From Polymyxa betae (Eukaryota > Endomyxa > Phytomyxea > Plasmodiophorida > Plasmodiophoridae), in the NCBI GenBank assembly GCA_003693705.1, contig RBZT01000449.1:1-37412 (forward strand): 37,412 bases of DNA, given 5' to 3'. Made by a program: the position numbers and the translations under genes. Shown here piece after piece: positions 11,168 to 29,534 of the stretch. Position 1 is the stretch's first letter. Every line of letters starts with the position of its first letter. The notes beneath the pieces were generated by a model. That model had not been told where the DNA came from and ran no database searches. It saw nothing but the letters and a program-made list of their open reading frames with translations.

Positions 11168-11425
11168 GATGTTTTTTGAGGTTGCTGAGTTCGCACCTTT
11201 TTACTCTTGTTTTTTCGAGGTTGCAAAGTTCGCCCTTTACTCTGTTTTTTAGAGGCTGCAGAGTTCTCACTTTTTACTCAGAGGATGCAGATTTCGCACT
11301 TTTTACTCTGTTTTTTAGAGGATGCAGAGTTCGCACTTTTACTCTGTTCTTGTGGTTCCAGAGTTCTCACTTTATAATCTGTTTTTTGAGGTTCCAGAGT
11401 TCGCACCTTTTACTCTTTCACAGAC
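11168..11425. repeat. imperfect minisatellite, about 7 units of 29-38 bp
   Basis: Units follow the pattern GTTTTTTGAGGTTGC, then AGAGTTCGCAC, then TTTTTACTCT. Seven can be counted; the fourth lacks its T-run. Similarity between neighbours is high but not exact. There are no unique spacers, so this is not a CRISPR array. It ends about 150 bases upstream of the TRIAP1-like gene. Confidence 0.85.
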
Positions 11426-11570
11426 TCCAGTGTAATACGTAGAAATTATCACGAATTAAAGATGCGGCAGTCTAGAAAGTGCGCCCTTACTATAGCTTCA
11501 TGTAACAGCAGGAAAATATCAGATCCTGCTGATTCTATGCTATCTTGACGATAGAGCGACAAAATTTGTC

Positions 11571-11871
11571 ATGGCATCCGTGCAAGGCGAAGACGACCTG
11601 CCTAATCAGGAAGAACCCATGGCATGCTCGGCGTGCCCGAAACTAAAAGCCTCCTACCAGCGCTGCTTTGACGGCTGGTTCCAGGATAAGTTTCTAAGAG
11701 GCGAAGTCAGCGAACTGGGATGTGTAGAAGAATTTAAACGCTATCAGGAATGTGTCGTGGTAAACTAGAACTCGACACTGTTTTGATATCCTTATTCCTG
11801 TTTAGGAAACAATCAGAAACAAAGGGCTGTCTCGCATTTTGGAGGGTGAGGACCCTTTTAAATCAAAATAA
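11571..11871 (+). CDS. TRIAP1: TRIAP1/Mdm35-like twin CX9C protein
   Basis: Two exons, 11571-11759 and 11806-11871, with a 46-bp intron give an 84-residue protein. The hallmark is two CX9C motifs: CPKLKASYQRC and CVEEFKRYQEC, joined by FDGWFQDKFLRGE, matching the Mdm35/TRIAP1 family pattern (CFxxWFxxKFLxG). Without splicing the frame would stop at VVN; with it the tail reads ETIRNKGLSRILEGEDPF, as in the family. Known family role: intermembrane-space chaperone of PRELI/Ups proteins, shuttling phosphatidic acid for cardiolipin synthesis; imported through Mia40. The N-terminal 20 residues are acidic and less conserved. The minisatellite lies just upstream. Confidence 0.9.
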
Positions 11872-13462
11872 CGCTTCTACAATATCAGAGGATGCCCAAT
11901 TCCGACGCTCTGTTGAGATTGAGGAGTGCTCAGATTCTATTTATTCATTGTAAATTGTAATATTCCCCAATACAGTTCGTCTCTCAGCTAATGCTCTATT
12001 AGAAACTCATAGCTCAATCAATCGTATTTTTTACAGGATAGCGGCGAATCCACCGGCCCCAGGTAGTTAACAATAAACCCCAAAAATTGGTGTTGCCCGA
12101 ACAGTCGTATTATTGAAATCTCAGAATACAAACCTCCTAACACCTCGTTGCTGGAGCCGGTTTACTTCGGGCTCGACGATCCGCATGTAAGCATTGTTAC
12201 GAATCTAGAAATGACGAAATGGATCGGTGCAGCGAATTCGCTGAAGTCTGTAAGGAGTTCGACGTCTTGAATTGAAATCGTTCAAACGCAACCTGCATGT
12301 TTAGCCATGCATCATATCCAAAGAACGGTACCTATAGGCTGAGATAACCGAGTCGTAGTCGGAATCGAGAGCCGATTACGATTCAAGTTCAGTTAACAAT
12401 GATATGCAATACAACAAGGCCATCATCTGAAAATCGGAGTTAGAAAGGGCTTATACAGTGCTTGGTTGACAATCTGCGATGTCGATCAGAGCTGAGAGAA
12501 TCTGTCCAATGCAATACATTACAAGATGTATCGCATTGAAGTGAAGTTACAACAGATAGTTATCCTGCATAGTAATTGTGAAGCCTGCCGAAACTAAATG
12601 AGCTCCATCTTCTGCAAAAGCAACTAGCGAAAAATGTCCATGAAGACGATCTCATTCAACTGGGGAACAAAACAGGCTTGTCAGGTTGATAATCAAACTG
12701 AAACAGCAAACTATCGTTTAGTCGGCAATATATCAATGTCGATCAGGAAACCATCTTACACCATTGGGACCGTATTGCTTTATAACGTATCCAACCATGA
12801 GATGTATTAATTGGAGCCCAATTCTGTCGGTTACTGACACGCAGATGCGTTTGAAAAATGTATTTATCAGATCTGAGCAACTTGCTCTCGAGGTTGCATG
12901 ATGTCAGCGGGACGTATAATGGCTTGACGTTCTGAAGTACCTACCGTTAAAAAGCGAGAATAATTCAAAATCATTAAACAAGTTTTGAAGCGTTTTTTCA
13001 GCTCGCCGACGATAGAAAAATGTGTGAGGTGTCGCAATTTAGAGTAGAAGATTGAAGTATTTTTCATAAAGACTAGCAGAATACTTGTCGTCTAACAACC
13101 CATCATTACAAGTTGGCGTTGCAATATTGCTAGAGCCATGCAGGATTCTGCCAGGCCGCTGCCGATGCCATCTGATTCTCTCCGCCCGAGTCCTCCGTTT
13201 TACAAGCAGCAGGTCGCAGCAGCGCTCCGTAATGCTAATCAGCAACTTTGTAAACCTCTCCTATAATCATTTGATGGCAAACCTCCCAGATGTAGCTAAG
13301 CAATGGTTTGCATTTCTCTTCAATGCCTATGTCTAGCCATTCTATCTCGCTAAATGGTGATTTGGTAAACAAAAGGTATAGATTTGATTGAATAGCATTG
13401 CTTTTTGACGATCCTGGCTGCTCTAATACACATTTATCAATAATAAAAACGGATAACTAGAT
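11872..13462. other. long intergenic region, one possible exon
   Basis: About 1.6 kb with no confident gene. The plus frame starting at the ATG at 13138 reads MQDSARPLPMPSDSLRPSPP then FYKQQVAAALRNANQQLCK. It looks protein-like and ends at a possible donor (GTAAAC near 13251), but I could not find a matching next exon or a family. The remainder is AT-rich with frequent stops in all frames. Confidence 0.4.
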
Positions 13463-14890
13463 TCAGGCAGTGATATACACCTTCTTCCGGTTGAATATTT
13501 TCAAAGCATTATCGACCTCGATGATTTTGGCGTTAATCATATTCTGCCTATAAACAAATAGCCATCAACAAATGCTTCATCTTGAAAAGCAACAAAACCG
13601 GGACCAATGGCATTAAAGAAACTGAGAAATACACACGAGCATACTTTTCTATCAGCGAAGGCGTTTCGATGGTCAGGGGCATCTTTGCTAGTTCTGCTAT
13701 CAGCTTCTGTTGATTTTCCATTAGAAGCTGAACCGTTTTTTGTCGCTCTTCCTCCGACATCAGCGTCATGCCAGGCGGCAGCTTCTCCTTCTGTTTCTCC
13801 AGCCTCCTGATGTATGCTATTAGAATCGGATTGCAAGAGTGGTCACCCAAAAGCAATCCAGGTTAACAAACAGGTTGCAGAAAAGCAACAGGAAATAATA
13901 GCTACTTCTTCTCCTGTTTCTGTGCAAGTTCGATCTTGCGTTTGTGGATGTAGAGAGGAACACGCCCGAAACCCATCGTTTGGGTGATTGGAACTTCTTC
14001 GACCACTTTCTGAACTGGCGGCTGAGCCTCGATAACAGATTTCATATTTCGTAGAACGAAATTCTTCGTCGCCGAGCTAGCCGATGTCGGCGTCGGCAAC
14101 GGCGATGGCGAGCTCTTCCTAGAGACTTCGCCGATTTGCAAACCTTCAATCTGAAATAATTCGCTTACGTTCATTTTATAGTAGAAACAGAACAAAGTTA
14201 AAAAACTGGAAACAAAGGGTAGAATCTTGCAAGTAAAGCCGATTTTGACAGCTTGCTTATACGTAGAAAGAGCGACATTGCTAAATGAGATGAAGACATA
14301 ATGCAATTGGAGCGAAATGCAAATCAAAGAGTTAAAGTTGCGAAGACGATGAGCTGGAAAAATGATAGCAGCAAAGTAAAAATCAGAATCTTTCGAGAAC
14401 CACAATTTCATTCTATACCTGATGAACAGCCTCGTCGACAGCACCAGAATTTGACTTCGGCGTGAAGTCTCTCGGCGAGGGCTCGCCACTCGCAAGACGT
14501 CTGGAAATTCCAGTTCCCTTCTTCAGGAAATCACGAAACTTCCTTTCCTGCTGAGTTCCAGATGGCTCTCTCAGAGTCGAGCTCATTTTCGACTCAACCG
14601 CAGCGAATTTCTTCATTCGAAATACAGGTTTCTGCTCGGTTTGACGTTCGGCTTTCTCTTTGGCTTTCCTCTGTAATTCCTTGATAAGCTCTCGATTCTG
14701 CTTGGCGTGATTCTTCTCAGAGGCTCTTGATTTCGACCCGCCAGTATAATGCAGTTCTCTACCAGACAAAGCATCAAAGAAATGAGAGTCCTATAATGAC
14801 ACGACCACACCTGAATGGATGATTGGGGTTCAGGTGAAAGGCCACAGCATCGCCACTCATATTCTTCTCGGCATTTCGTCTCGCCTCCAT
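13463..14890 (-). CDS. ENKUR: enkurin (axonemal inner-junction protein)
   Basis: Five exons (14890-14811, 14758-14419, 14150-13906, 13806-13645, 13547-13463) give 303 residues. The C-terminal half matches the enkurin domain: FGRVPLYIHKRKIE, then PPGMTLMSEEERQ, then LAKMPLTIETPSLIEK, and finally ALKIFNRKKVYI. The middle holds the family's YxxGGSKSRASEKNHAKQNR-like basic linker and a Pro-rich segment (PSPLPTPTS). Enkurin (Chlamydomonas FAP106) is a microtubule inner protein at the A-B tubule junction of cilia and flagella; animal enkurin also binds TRPC channels and calmodulin. Introns are 52, 268, 99 and 97 bp. Its presence is the best evidence here that the organism builds a motile flagellum. 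Confidence 0.9.
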
Positions 14891-15334
14891 CGTTCCAGGC
14901 GCGCCTAGCGCCAGGCGGTGCTCTGAAATCGGACTGCGATGTCCACTAATGAAGTGTCACCACGCCGCTGACTCCGTACGACAAACCAAGACACGAAAAG
15001 TTTAGAGAAAACAAACATACAGTTACAGGATAACATGACAAAAATGTCGAGATGATCGACTGAAATTATGGATGGAACTCTGCCAGTGATACACAAATAG
15101 GAACGAAAGCTAATGGCAATATCTCTTGGGGTTATCCGCTTCACAGTCAAAACAGTGGGTTTCTTTTAATTACATCAATCGAAAAAATGTATTTAACTAC
15201 TTCATTGATTCAGCAACATCAAATATTAACATTTTGCTTAGGTGAGATCATTCATAAAAGCTGGATGGATAATAGTCTAACATTTTGCTTAGGTGAGATT
15301 TTTCATGAAAGCTGGATAGATAATAGTCTCTTAT
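14891..15334. other. spacer between enkurin and the CHD gene
   Basis: No gene is seen. It contains the presumed promoter of enkurin and the 3' flank of the CHD gene, including a 51-bp direct repeat that is listed separately. Confidence 0.5.
15228..15329. repeat. 51-bp direct repeat, two copies
   Basis: Copies at 15228-15278 and 15279-15329, each beginning AACATTTTGCTTAGGTGAG and ending GATAATAGTCT, with four or five mismatches. They abut the stop codon of the CHD gene (15335), so they probably lie in its 3' untranslated region. Confidence 0.85.
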
Positions 15335-21453
<6,119 letters not shown>

Positions 21454-22148
21454 CGATCGTCTGTGACGGGATCGACGTTAAAGACGGCGCCGATTCGTTT
21501 GACGATGTCCAATCTGGAATAAATACCGAATCAAGACACGCACCGTTATTGATGGTATCGATTCGTCCTCTGAAGACAAGTGTCCAATCAAAAGACCGTG
21601 GCTTTAAGAACTGCGAGGGTCGCGCCCGTTGTTAGAACCCACGAATTATGCAACAGGTAACTAACTGGCCAGCCTGCTGCTGTGTTGGTTGCCGGCCGAA
21701 ATCGATGTCATGCACGAGGCAGCACAATTATCCACAGAAAAGAAATTCAGGAATTGTTCAAACGCCGTGCTTGGCAAGTGAACTGATCAATATGAGGTTC
21801 ACGGAAGTGCGGCGCGCCGGCAACCGCGGTACACATTCAGCGGGAGACCAACCTATTGCTTGCAAGCATGCTCGATGCTGTTGACGCTTGCAAAAGCAAA
21901 AGCCAGAACAGCTGATATGAGAAAGTGATAACAAGTTGTTCCTAAGGTTTACTAGTTCGCTCCTTCCAGAACTGAGATATCGACATGGGTCCTTCAGTTA
22001 TTTTGGCTGTTTATACCTTCTAACCCAATACAAAGAGTTGGAAAGTTTATTAGCTAGCACGACCGAGTAGGAGCTCTCACAAAAGGTCGGATCATTATTT
22101 ATATTAATTTCAACTGCGAAGTTAAGCTGAATAACTAAAGGCGGTCCT
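21454..22148. other. intergenic, presumed promoter of the CHD gene
   Basis: About 700 bp between ATG8 (3' end) and the CHD start, same strand. Frames here are short and cross both strands. I see no RNA gene or repeat. Confidence 0.5.
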
Positions 22149-22766
<618 letters not shown>

Positions 22767-22801
22767 CTATCCGTAAAGTACTGCTCTGGGGTCGAGTCGT
22801 T

Positions 22802-23185
22802 TCAGCCAGATAATCTGATGAAGCTTTCGTATTTCGGGGTCCCCAGCTGGACCACAAGATCAAATCGGAAGAGAGAATCTGGGCTTGCAATTGTGGTGCG
22901 CTCGATGTACGCTGGAATGATGATCTCAACCTAAATGATGAAGGATAGTTTTGCTGAGACAAGGGCACTTCCCTACCTCGCGAAGAAATTGATGGCTCCT
23001 TGCTATCTGATATGTGTCACCTTCAGAAGGCCAGCCGTTTTTTCTGCATACATGCATGCATTATCTGATTTAGAAGTTTGATGTTTATTCAGAATTCACG
23101 GCCATGACCTTTGCCTGTTGCCACTTTCTTTCGATCTAAGCGCTAATACGGAATGCAGAAGGGTCGCTGATTTGGCAACCACCAT
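22802..23185 (-). CDS. unrecognised 90-residue protein
   Basis: Exons 23185-23109, 23043-22977 and 22930-22802, with introns of 65 and 46 bp, join in one frame from an ATG to a TGA. The protein begins MVVAKSATLLHSVLALRSKE, has a central GWPSEGDTYQIARSHQFL segment and ends FDLVVQLGTPKYESFIRLSG. It is not signal-peptide-like, has no long hydrophobic helix and no cysteines; the N-terminus could be a mitochondrial targeting helix (basic, no acidic residue in the first 18). The agreement of three exons and two typical introns is the reason to call it. It lies about 190 bp upstream of ATG8 on the same strand. Confidence 0.6.
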
Positions 23186-23466
23186 TGTCCACGATTAATG
23201 ACTTTGTGTCTCAAATAAAACAGGCATTTCTATTCGTCTTAAACCCCAATCAGTTACGTTACATTACATGATAGAACCCGTGGCTCGACCCGCCCGCAGA
23301 CCAAGCGTCCCATCAACGAGGGCAATCTTGGACACAACTGTGGACTTGCTTTCAGAAGATTGCTGTCGCTTCTTTGTTTGCAAGACACCCGAGTTGTGTC
23401 GCATTTGATACAGTCGCTGGAAGTTTTCTCATGAGCTATTAGTGCCTATTTTTTGTTTTAGGCGCG

Positions 23467-26400
23467 ATGAAAGATTGGAAGGATGTTAGAAAGCAAGTAG
23501 CTTTATTAGCTGCTCATCTTCAGGTCAGCTTCAGCTTCTTTGACCTAAAATGAATTAAAGTGGTACTCTGTAGAACCATCATGACGACCGTGAAGGTGTT
23601 TCCGAAAAAGTCGTCCAGTATTGCTTGAACTGCTTGAAAAACCACATGTTTCCTTTTACAGACTCCAATCTCGTCATATCTGCTCTTCATGGGTAAAAAA
23701 ATACGTCTTGTTGCTGACCCTCATTAAATGCTTGTAGAATGGTAGAAAAGTTTAGCATTCGCAATGAACCAGAAATAGGAATAGCTTTGAAAGATCGTGT
23801 CGATAACTTCTTTTCATCGTCAAACAGTGTATGTCCCGTTCAATGGCCAATCTATCGTTTAACTTATTCGTTTAGTACTACAAATACGATATTGTCAGAT
23901 TGCTGTTTTGTATGTCAAACTCTCCAAACACTGTCACTTTTGCAGCGACTGGGTTGACACCGTTAATCGCAGTAAAGTCTGAATATATCTATATAAGCAG
24001 CTGCATACCCGAATTTAAATTGCAACAGAGCTCCCGTTCCTGAGCCAGAGCGCATCATTTTCGAGAAAGTGGATTCTGAAGATGAATTCATTCCATCCTA
24101 TTCGTCTACGTCATCTTATGAAAGCGATGAAGAGGACGATAAAGCTATGAAAGCTCTTGATTTCGTCAAATATCAAAAAGCTATTTCCAACAAGATCAAG
24201 GCTCGTCTGGATGCATCTGTCCAATTAGCGGAATCTGCCAAATCGAGAGAGTTCAGTTTCGCAGAAAGCATTGGCATTCTGAAATCGAATGTCATGAAGC
24301 CTGTGGAAGAAGTCCCGCTCGTGTCTGTGTTTTTCGTTGTTCTGTGGTAGTGGTATCTTTGCTGATATTATTTGCAGCGTCCCGCTTGGTGAATACGATG
24401 CACATTCGATTTTATCGCATCGAATCGGTACCCAATTTCCTCCTTTTTGTCCTGGATTTTTTAGGCTTGTTTAGCATTGGCATTGAGTGGAATACCATCT
24501 GACTTGTTTTCACGAAAGGAGGATAAGGTCTAAACTTCTTGAGATCATCCTGTTTTGACTAACTACGTCTCTCTTCAGTTCTCAGTATCGGGTTTCATTC
24601 CAGATTTCAACATTTCTGCTCGAACATTCCGCTCTCTGCTTACGAAAGTGTGCGATCTCGCCAACGATTCGGTCGTGCTGGATAACTTCTGCTCGAGATA
24701 TGCCATGGACCATAAGCAACAATGTCTCCAATCAGCTGGCGTGTTTATCAGGAAGTTACAGCAAGAATCTAGACTGCAGCTCATCACTTTTCTGCAGTCA
24801 AATTCAAACTGTAATGCTTCTCATTTCTACCAACGATTTGCAATCCCAGCTGACATGCTGTCTAGTCAATGTCTTCAAGCTTCCGCAAATAGTTGGAGAG
24901 CACCTTCGCCATGCTTCATACCTGCTACCAATTATCAGCCAGTTTACCGGAGAGCACGGCGGTTCTAGTCAGTTGCCATCGCCATATTGTGTCACCATGC
25001 TGACAAGTATCAACAGTTTCTGAATCGTGCGCCCTATTCCTATCTGAATGTTTCAAAACCATCGAAATCAGCGTTTTGGAGCATGACCTGCAACGAGCTC
25101 GCCCTTTAACCGAACTATTCCAAGCTGCGGTCACTCCATATATTCAATGCTTACATCTGTTATTGGAACATGGATATCTACCAGGTTCTGGCCATGATCT
25201 GTTCATAATCGAGTGAGAAGAGTTTCAGTTTTGGTTTGCATGCTTCTGATCTCGAATCAGATCAAACCTGGAGGGTTCCGGAAATAGAACTTTCCAGCTT
25301 CGAGGAGACTCTTCGGTGCCAGGATTCCTCAAGGACATCGCTTTGCCTATCTTACAGTGCGTTAAGACGCTCCATCAGCTCCGGCTATCCAAAGTAGCTC
25401 ATCGAATTGGTTCCATAGTCTTCTGCTACTCACTTTATACAGGTGCTAACCCAAAACAGCCTTCATCTTCCTACAATCTTTAGTGAAAGATTCAACGAAG
25501 CTTTGAAATGTCAGTTTCCTTGCCCTCATTTCAAAAGAGCTTTTGTTAACTTATCACTAGCTGCCGCTTTTTGCCCTTTCACGGTCGTCGTCCGGGAGAG
25601 CATTATATTACCTGTTTTAGAACGTGTGCAATCTGTAAACCAAGCTGTTGTCAATGAGTTTGTCTCCACCAACCGGCTGTGAGCATTCACGGTTTTGCTC
25701 TCGTTATTCTGCTTACAATCGTGTGCTAGGCGACATTATATTCGGCAAGTTCATGATATTCACTTCATGCTCAAAGGTCATCTGTTCGTCGACTTCGTTG
25801 CCGAGCTATCGCTTCAGAGAGCGAAAAGGTCGATTGAATTAGGGCGACTCTCCCGCTTGCTCCACGACCATCTTCTCGAATATGAGCTTGATGAATCCAT
25901 GAAGTTCATCATGAAGATGAATCCCGCTTCCTTTCCTGAGATTCACTTTCAGGTAACTGTCATTAACGCGCTCCTTTGCTTTTGGTTTGATTTATTTATC
26001 ATGTGTACAGTTTCCGTTTCCATTATCTCTCGTATTTTCAGAACAGAATTTAGCGCGATATAATGCTATATTCTCTCTTCTCATCGAAGTGTCCTGTGCG
26101 AAGACTTCATTGGAAACACTTATGAAGTCTGCGCTCCAGAGACAAGAAAAACAACTGCTTCATGCCAAATGGCAGATTTTACATTTTATCAATACGTTCC
26201 ACAATTATATTCGTAGCCAAATTGCTCGATTTTCTAATGAAGGTTTGTTTCATCAAAGTTGTTAAACCACGTTTTGCTGACCTAGTCTAGAGCTCATTAC
26301 AACATTGGAATCATCCTCTAGCCTAGGTCATCTTGATTTCAACCTTATATATCATTTCGCGTTTTCATTGCGTTTGTAGACGAGCTACTTCTTGCACATG

Positions 26401-26818
26401 ATGCATTTCTTGATGCCTTGCACAGAGATCTTCTACTCAAGGATTCTACGAAAGTTGTTCTAAATCATATTCGGAATATTTTATCTCTCGCAAGCAAACT
26501 GCGAATGCTGGGTAGCAACTCGCAAATGAACTCTGAAATGGTAAAGATTATTCTTAATGTTGGAAAAGCTGTGCCTTGACTATGCTCTTTCCCAGTTGAG
26601 CGCATCGCTATCAAAAATAATGTCGGATTTCTCGTCGTCTAATCGTTTTATCATGGCACTTCTTAATCAAATCAGCATGAAGTCAGACCAAAAGACCGAA
26701 TGTAAAATTGACAGTATTTCTGTGTCTCAATGATCGTCTGACTATTCGCTTTGCAGTTGGATATGTCTTGATGCTACTTAATTATAATTCGTTTTATGAG
26801 TTGTTGGCGTTCTCTTGA
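23467..26818 (+). CDS. gamma-tubulin complex component (GCP family)
   Basis: A gene with some 18 short exons and introns of about 36-72 bp plus a few longer. It starts MKDWKDVRKQVALLAAHLQ. Recognisable GCP pieces in order: YDIVRLLFSTGLTPL; ALALSGIPSDLF; the acidic linker DSEDEFIPSY; FETIEISVLEHDL-like segment; TPYIQCLHLLLEHGYLPG; FIIE then VPGFLKDIALPILQCVKTLH; VRESIILPVLERVQSVN; VHDIHFMLKGHLFVDFV; LARYNAIFSLL; LLLAHDAFLDALHRDL; and a terminal LLNYNSFYE resembling the family's RLDFNxYY. The divergent gamma-tubulin-binding half suggests the GCP4/5/6 branch, most like GCP5. Role: microtubule nucleation at centrosome or basal body. Frame changes near 24760-24870 could be an intron (tentative GT at 24755) and are the weakest join. 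Confidence 0.8.
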
Positions 26819-27452
26819 AGAATATCCATGTCATTTATTCACTTCGCTGATCTGCTAGCAAGAAAAGAACATGATAGTCTTCGAATTTTGAGCCTATCTA
26901 GTGGACAATTCTCTGTGCCGAAATCAAAATTTCCAGGCAAACTGCATTCAACTGGTCTTCGATATGTACTGGCGTGCAGTGGCAATCAAAAATCTTCGAT
27001 CTTTCTATAATGACAGTTGACAGTTATTATTTCCTTAATAACCCATCTGTATAATATGAAGGAAAATATTTTGTGAAAGCAACGCTTCTCCACAATACTT
27101 TTCAATTCTGTATAATACTTCGGTTATTGCCAAGTAACTGCAAAACCATGCGAGATCTTCGGAAATTCGCTGAAGGCGTAGAGCTCAACGTAAATGGCAA
27201 GAGAATGGAAGTAGAAATCTTGGTGGTAACAACCGAAACTGTTTATTAGAATCAACAAATCTCTGCTCTTATCAAAAATGATTTGCGACCGGACTGACAA
27301 ATCTGGTCGGTTCAGCAATCAAAAGACGTAACAGTTGCAGGACTTGGTTAGGGTTTTAGGGTTTTCTGTTCACTATCAGACACTACTCTCATAGTGAAGT
27401 GACTATTCTCATATCCATCTATGAGACGGCATCAAGCAAGGTCCCAGGCATA
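26819..27452. other. intergenic with telomere-like tract
   Basis: No gene is seen between the GCP gene and RABL3. TTAGGGTTTTAGGGTTTT at 27348-27365 is a short telomere-like run (TTTAGGG/TTTTAGGG type) about 90 bases before the RABL3 start. The rest is AT-rich. Confidence 0.6.
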
Positions 27453-28430
27453 ATGATATCGGAAGCTTCGTCGTTGCGCGACGTTCGTATCCTGGTCGTA
27501 GGTCGATGAGCTTAGCCGACCCGTTTGGCGCAGGCTGCTGAGTTCAGTCGTCGTAGGCGATTCCGGTGTGGGCAAGACCGCCTTCCTTAATCGGCTCTGT
27601 TCCTTGAGCGGGTCGTCGGATCCGCTGAAGACGACCTGGACGGTCGGCTGTGCTCTTCATGTTCTTGTAGGGCGCCCATCGAATCTGAATTTGGGTCTGG
27701 TCTCACTCCGAATAGCTCCATCATTATCTAGACGAGAGCTTTATGGCCGAATTCTTCGATGTCGGTGGCGCTAAGCTGCACCGAATCAGTCGATCGCTGT
27801 TTTACAAGCAAATTAATGGTGAGTTTAAGCCCAGCAAACGTTTAGCTTTGGCTGTAAGACAACTATAGGGATTATCCTGGTATTCGATTTGACAAATTCC
27901 AAATCTTTTGCAAATCTTCGTCAATGGATCGAAGAACTTGTCCAATGCCATCTTCAACATCCCATCGATGAATCACAGGTCTTCGAATTCTGATTGATTT
28001 TCCACTCAACTCAATCTCGTCTTAGAATAGGACAATGCCAAGCAGGAACAAATACCAAGCTCCGTCTAAACACGATTTAGGTCGAATTCCTATTCTGATC
28101 GTTGGCTCGAAATTGGATGTCAACGATGGCAGGAAGCCTCGCTATGATGAGATTTATAACACAGTGAAAACAATGGGTATAGACAGCGTGTTTCTCAGCT
28201 CGTCGCCCGACCATTATTTCAACAGCCAGCCGGTTCTCGATTTCGTCGACCAGGTGATCAAGGCGCGTTATTACGCCGACAAAGAGCAATCGGTGGCACC
28301 ATTACATAATCGGCGCACCCAGGATCGTAATCAGATCGTCGTTAATTTCGGTCCGAAAATCGATCCTGCCAACAATGCAACGTTCCCGTTCGGATCGAAG
28401 CCTTCATCGAATCGTTTCGATTTCAGATAA
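27453..28430 (+). CDS. RABL3: RABL3-like small GTPase
   Basis: Exons 27453-27501, 27557-27694, 27732-27818, 27869-27978 and 28026-28430 give 262 residues with introns of 55, 37, 50 and 47 bp. The P-loop GDSGVGKT is formed only when the first intron is removed. TWTVGC, FDVGG (G3), FYKQINGIILVFDLTN and the G4 motif GSKLD match Rab-like protein 3, which has WTVGC and lacks a C-terminal prenylation cysteine, as here (ends NRFDFR). Known roles of RABL3 in animals include Ras-pathway modulation and ciliary/lymphoid functions; in protists the role is not established. The C-terminal 60 residues are polar and disordered. Confidence 0.92.
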
Positions 28431-28556
28431 CAGGTTTGGCTTTGTAAAACATTCTGTTATTTATCGTCAGCTATTGTACGAGCTAGCATTTTTGTCACTG
28501 AGAACCGGCACTTTATTGGTCTCAATCTCGGGTCGGTTTCTCGTATTCAATTGACC

Positions 28557-29508
28557 TCAGACAACCAATTGAGGCACATCCGCTTCAGCCGCTTCTCTCT
28601 CCTGCTTGATATTCGAGTGCCGAGCCGTCTCAATTGCGAACTCGTTGCTTTTCGAAGCCAAAGTAGCCACGACTTCATCGAGGTCTAGATTCAGGTTGCG
28701 TGCCTGTTCGGAAACCTCTGCAACCGTCTGGGTCCGCATGGCAATCTCGTTGGCCACATTTCTGATCTTGACCTTGCAATTTCGGATGACATCGTATGCC
28801 TCGATCGATCTGGCATAGAACTTGTCAGCTTCTAGTCTCCTCACCCATGAATATAGGTAATAGAGTCTCGTAGTCCGATCGTGTTGATCTTCTCCAAAGC
28901 GAAGACAATTGCCTTTGACTGTTAGAGCGATGCCCTGTTGAACAATATCGTCATGTTTCTTCAAATAAGCCCTTTCCTTTTTTCTTCCTCGGAATTCATC
29001 TGGATTCGAATTTTTTCTCGCATTGAGAGTGCCTCGTCAGGATTTGGGAAACAATCGACGAATAGCTGGTACACTTCCTTCGCCTCTGCTGATTTCTCGT
29101 GAAGATTTTCGAGCTCCTTTCCCTTTCGTTGAGTTTCGAATCTTGCTGAACCGCGATTCGCAGCTTAAATAGGAGATCGGTCATGTCAGATCGCCTGTTC
29201 TCCAGCGTTTCGATTGCAAGAATGTGATCGTTCAGTAGGCGTTCCAAATTTCTTCCTCCTGTTCTAGACGCTCCAGCCGCTGCTTAGCGACGTCAAACTG
29301 GCTGATCGAGATGCCGTTCGGCACCAAACACGGGTCGTGTGACGCCAACTTGATATCATCGGCTTTCTGGCCCAAGCAACTAATAGTTGACTTCGCTTCA
29401 CTCGACATACAGAATACGATCGTCCTGGAAATCGGTGTCGAACACCTCCTTGTACAGCTTCTGTAGATCAGCGGCGAACGCGCTGTAATAGTTTGGGTCA
29501 TCATAATC
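28557..29508 (-). pseudogene. coiled-coil protein with three apparent one-base deletions
   Basis: A strongly helical protein is spread over several frames. The segments in order are YYSAFAADLQKLYKEVFDTD, then (after a possible 31-bp intron) GQKADDIKLASHDPCLVPNG, RLERLEQEEE, LERLLNDHILAIETLENRR, KELENLHEKSAEAKEVYQLF, MREKIRIQMNSEEE, YLKKHDDIVQQGIAL and a long tail ending ADVPQLVV. No GT lies between the last four joins, so three frame changes (near 29252, 29108 and 28977) are not introns. Each is repaired by one extra base at an A- or G-run. The pattern recalls large axonemal coiled-coil proteins (CFAP43/44 kind), but I cannot assign it. Either the sequence has homopolymer errors or the gene is decaying. 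The 5' end is unresolved: the first segment follows an acceptor at 29509. Confidence 0.5.
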
Positions 29509-29534
29509 CTGTCAATTCGAGAACATCTATCTAG

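Noticed and set aside
11168..11425. CRISPR-like array
   Set aside because: Units are contiguous and imperfect with no unique spacers, and the DNA is eukaryotic.
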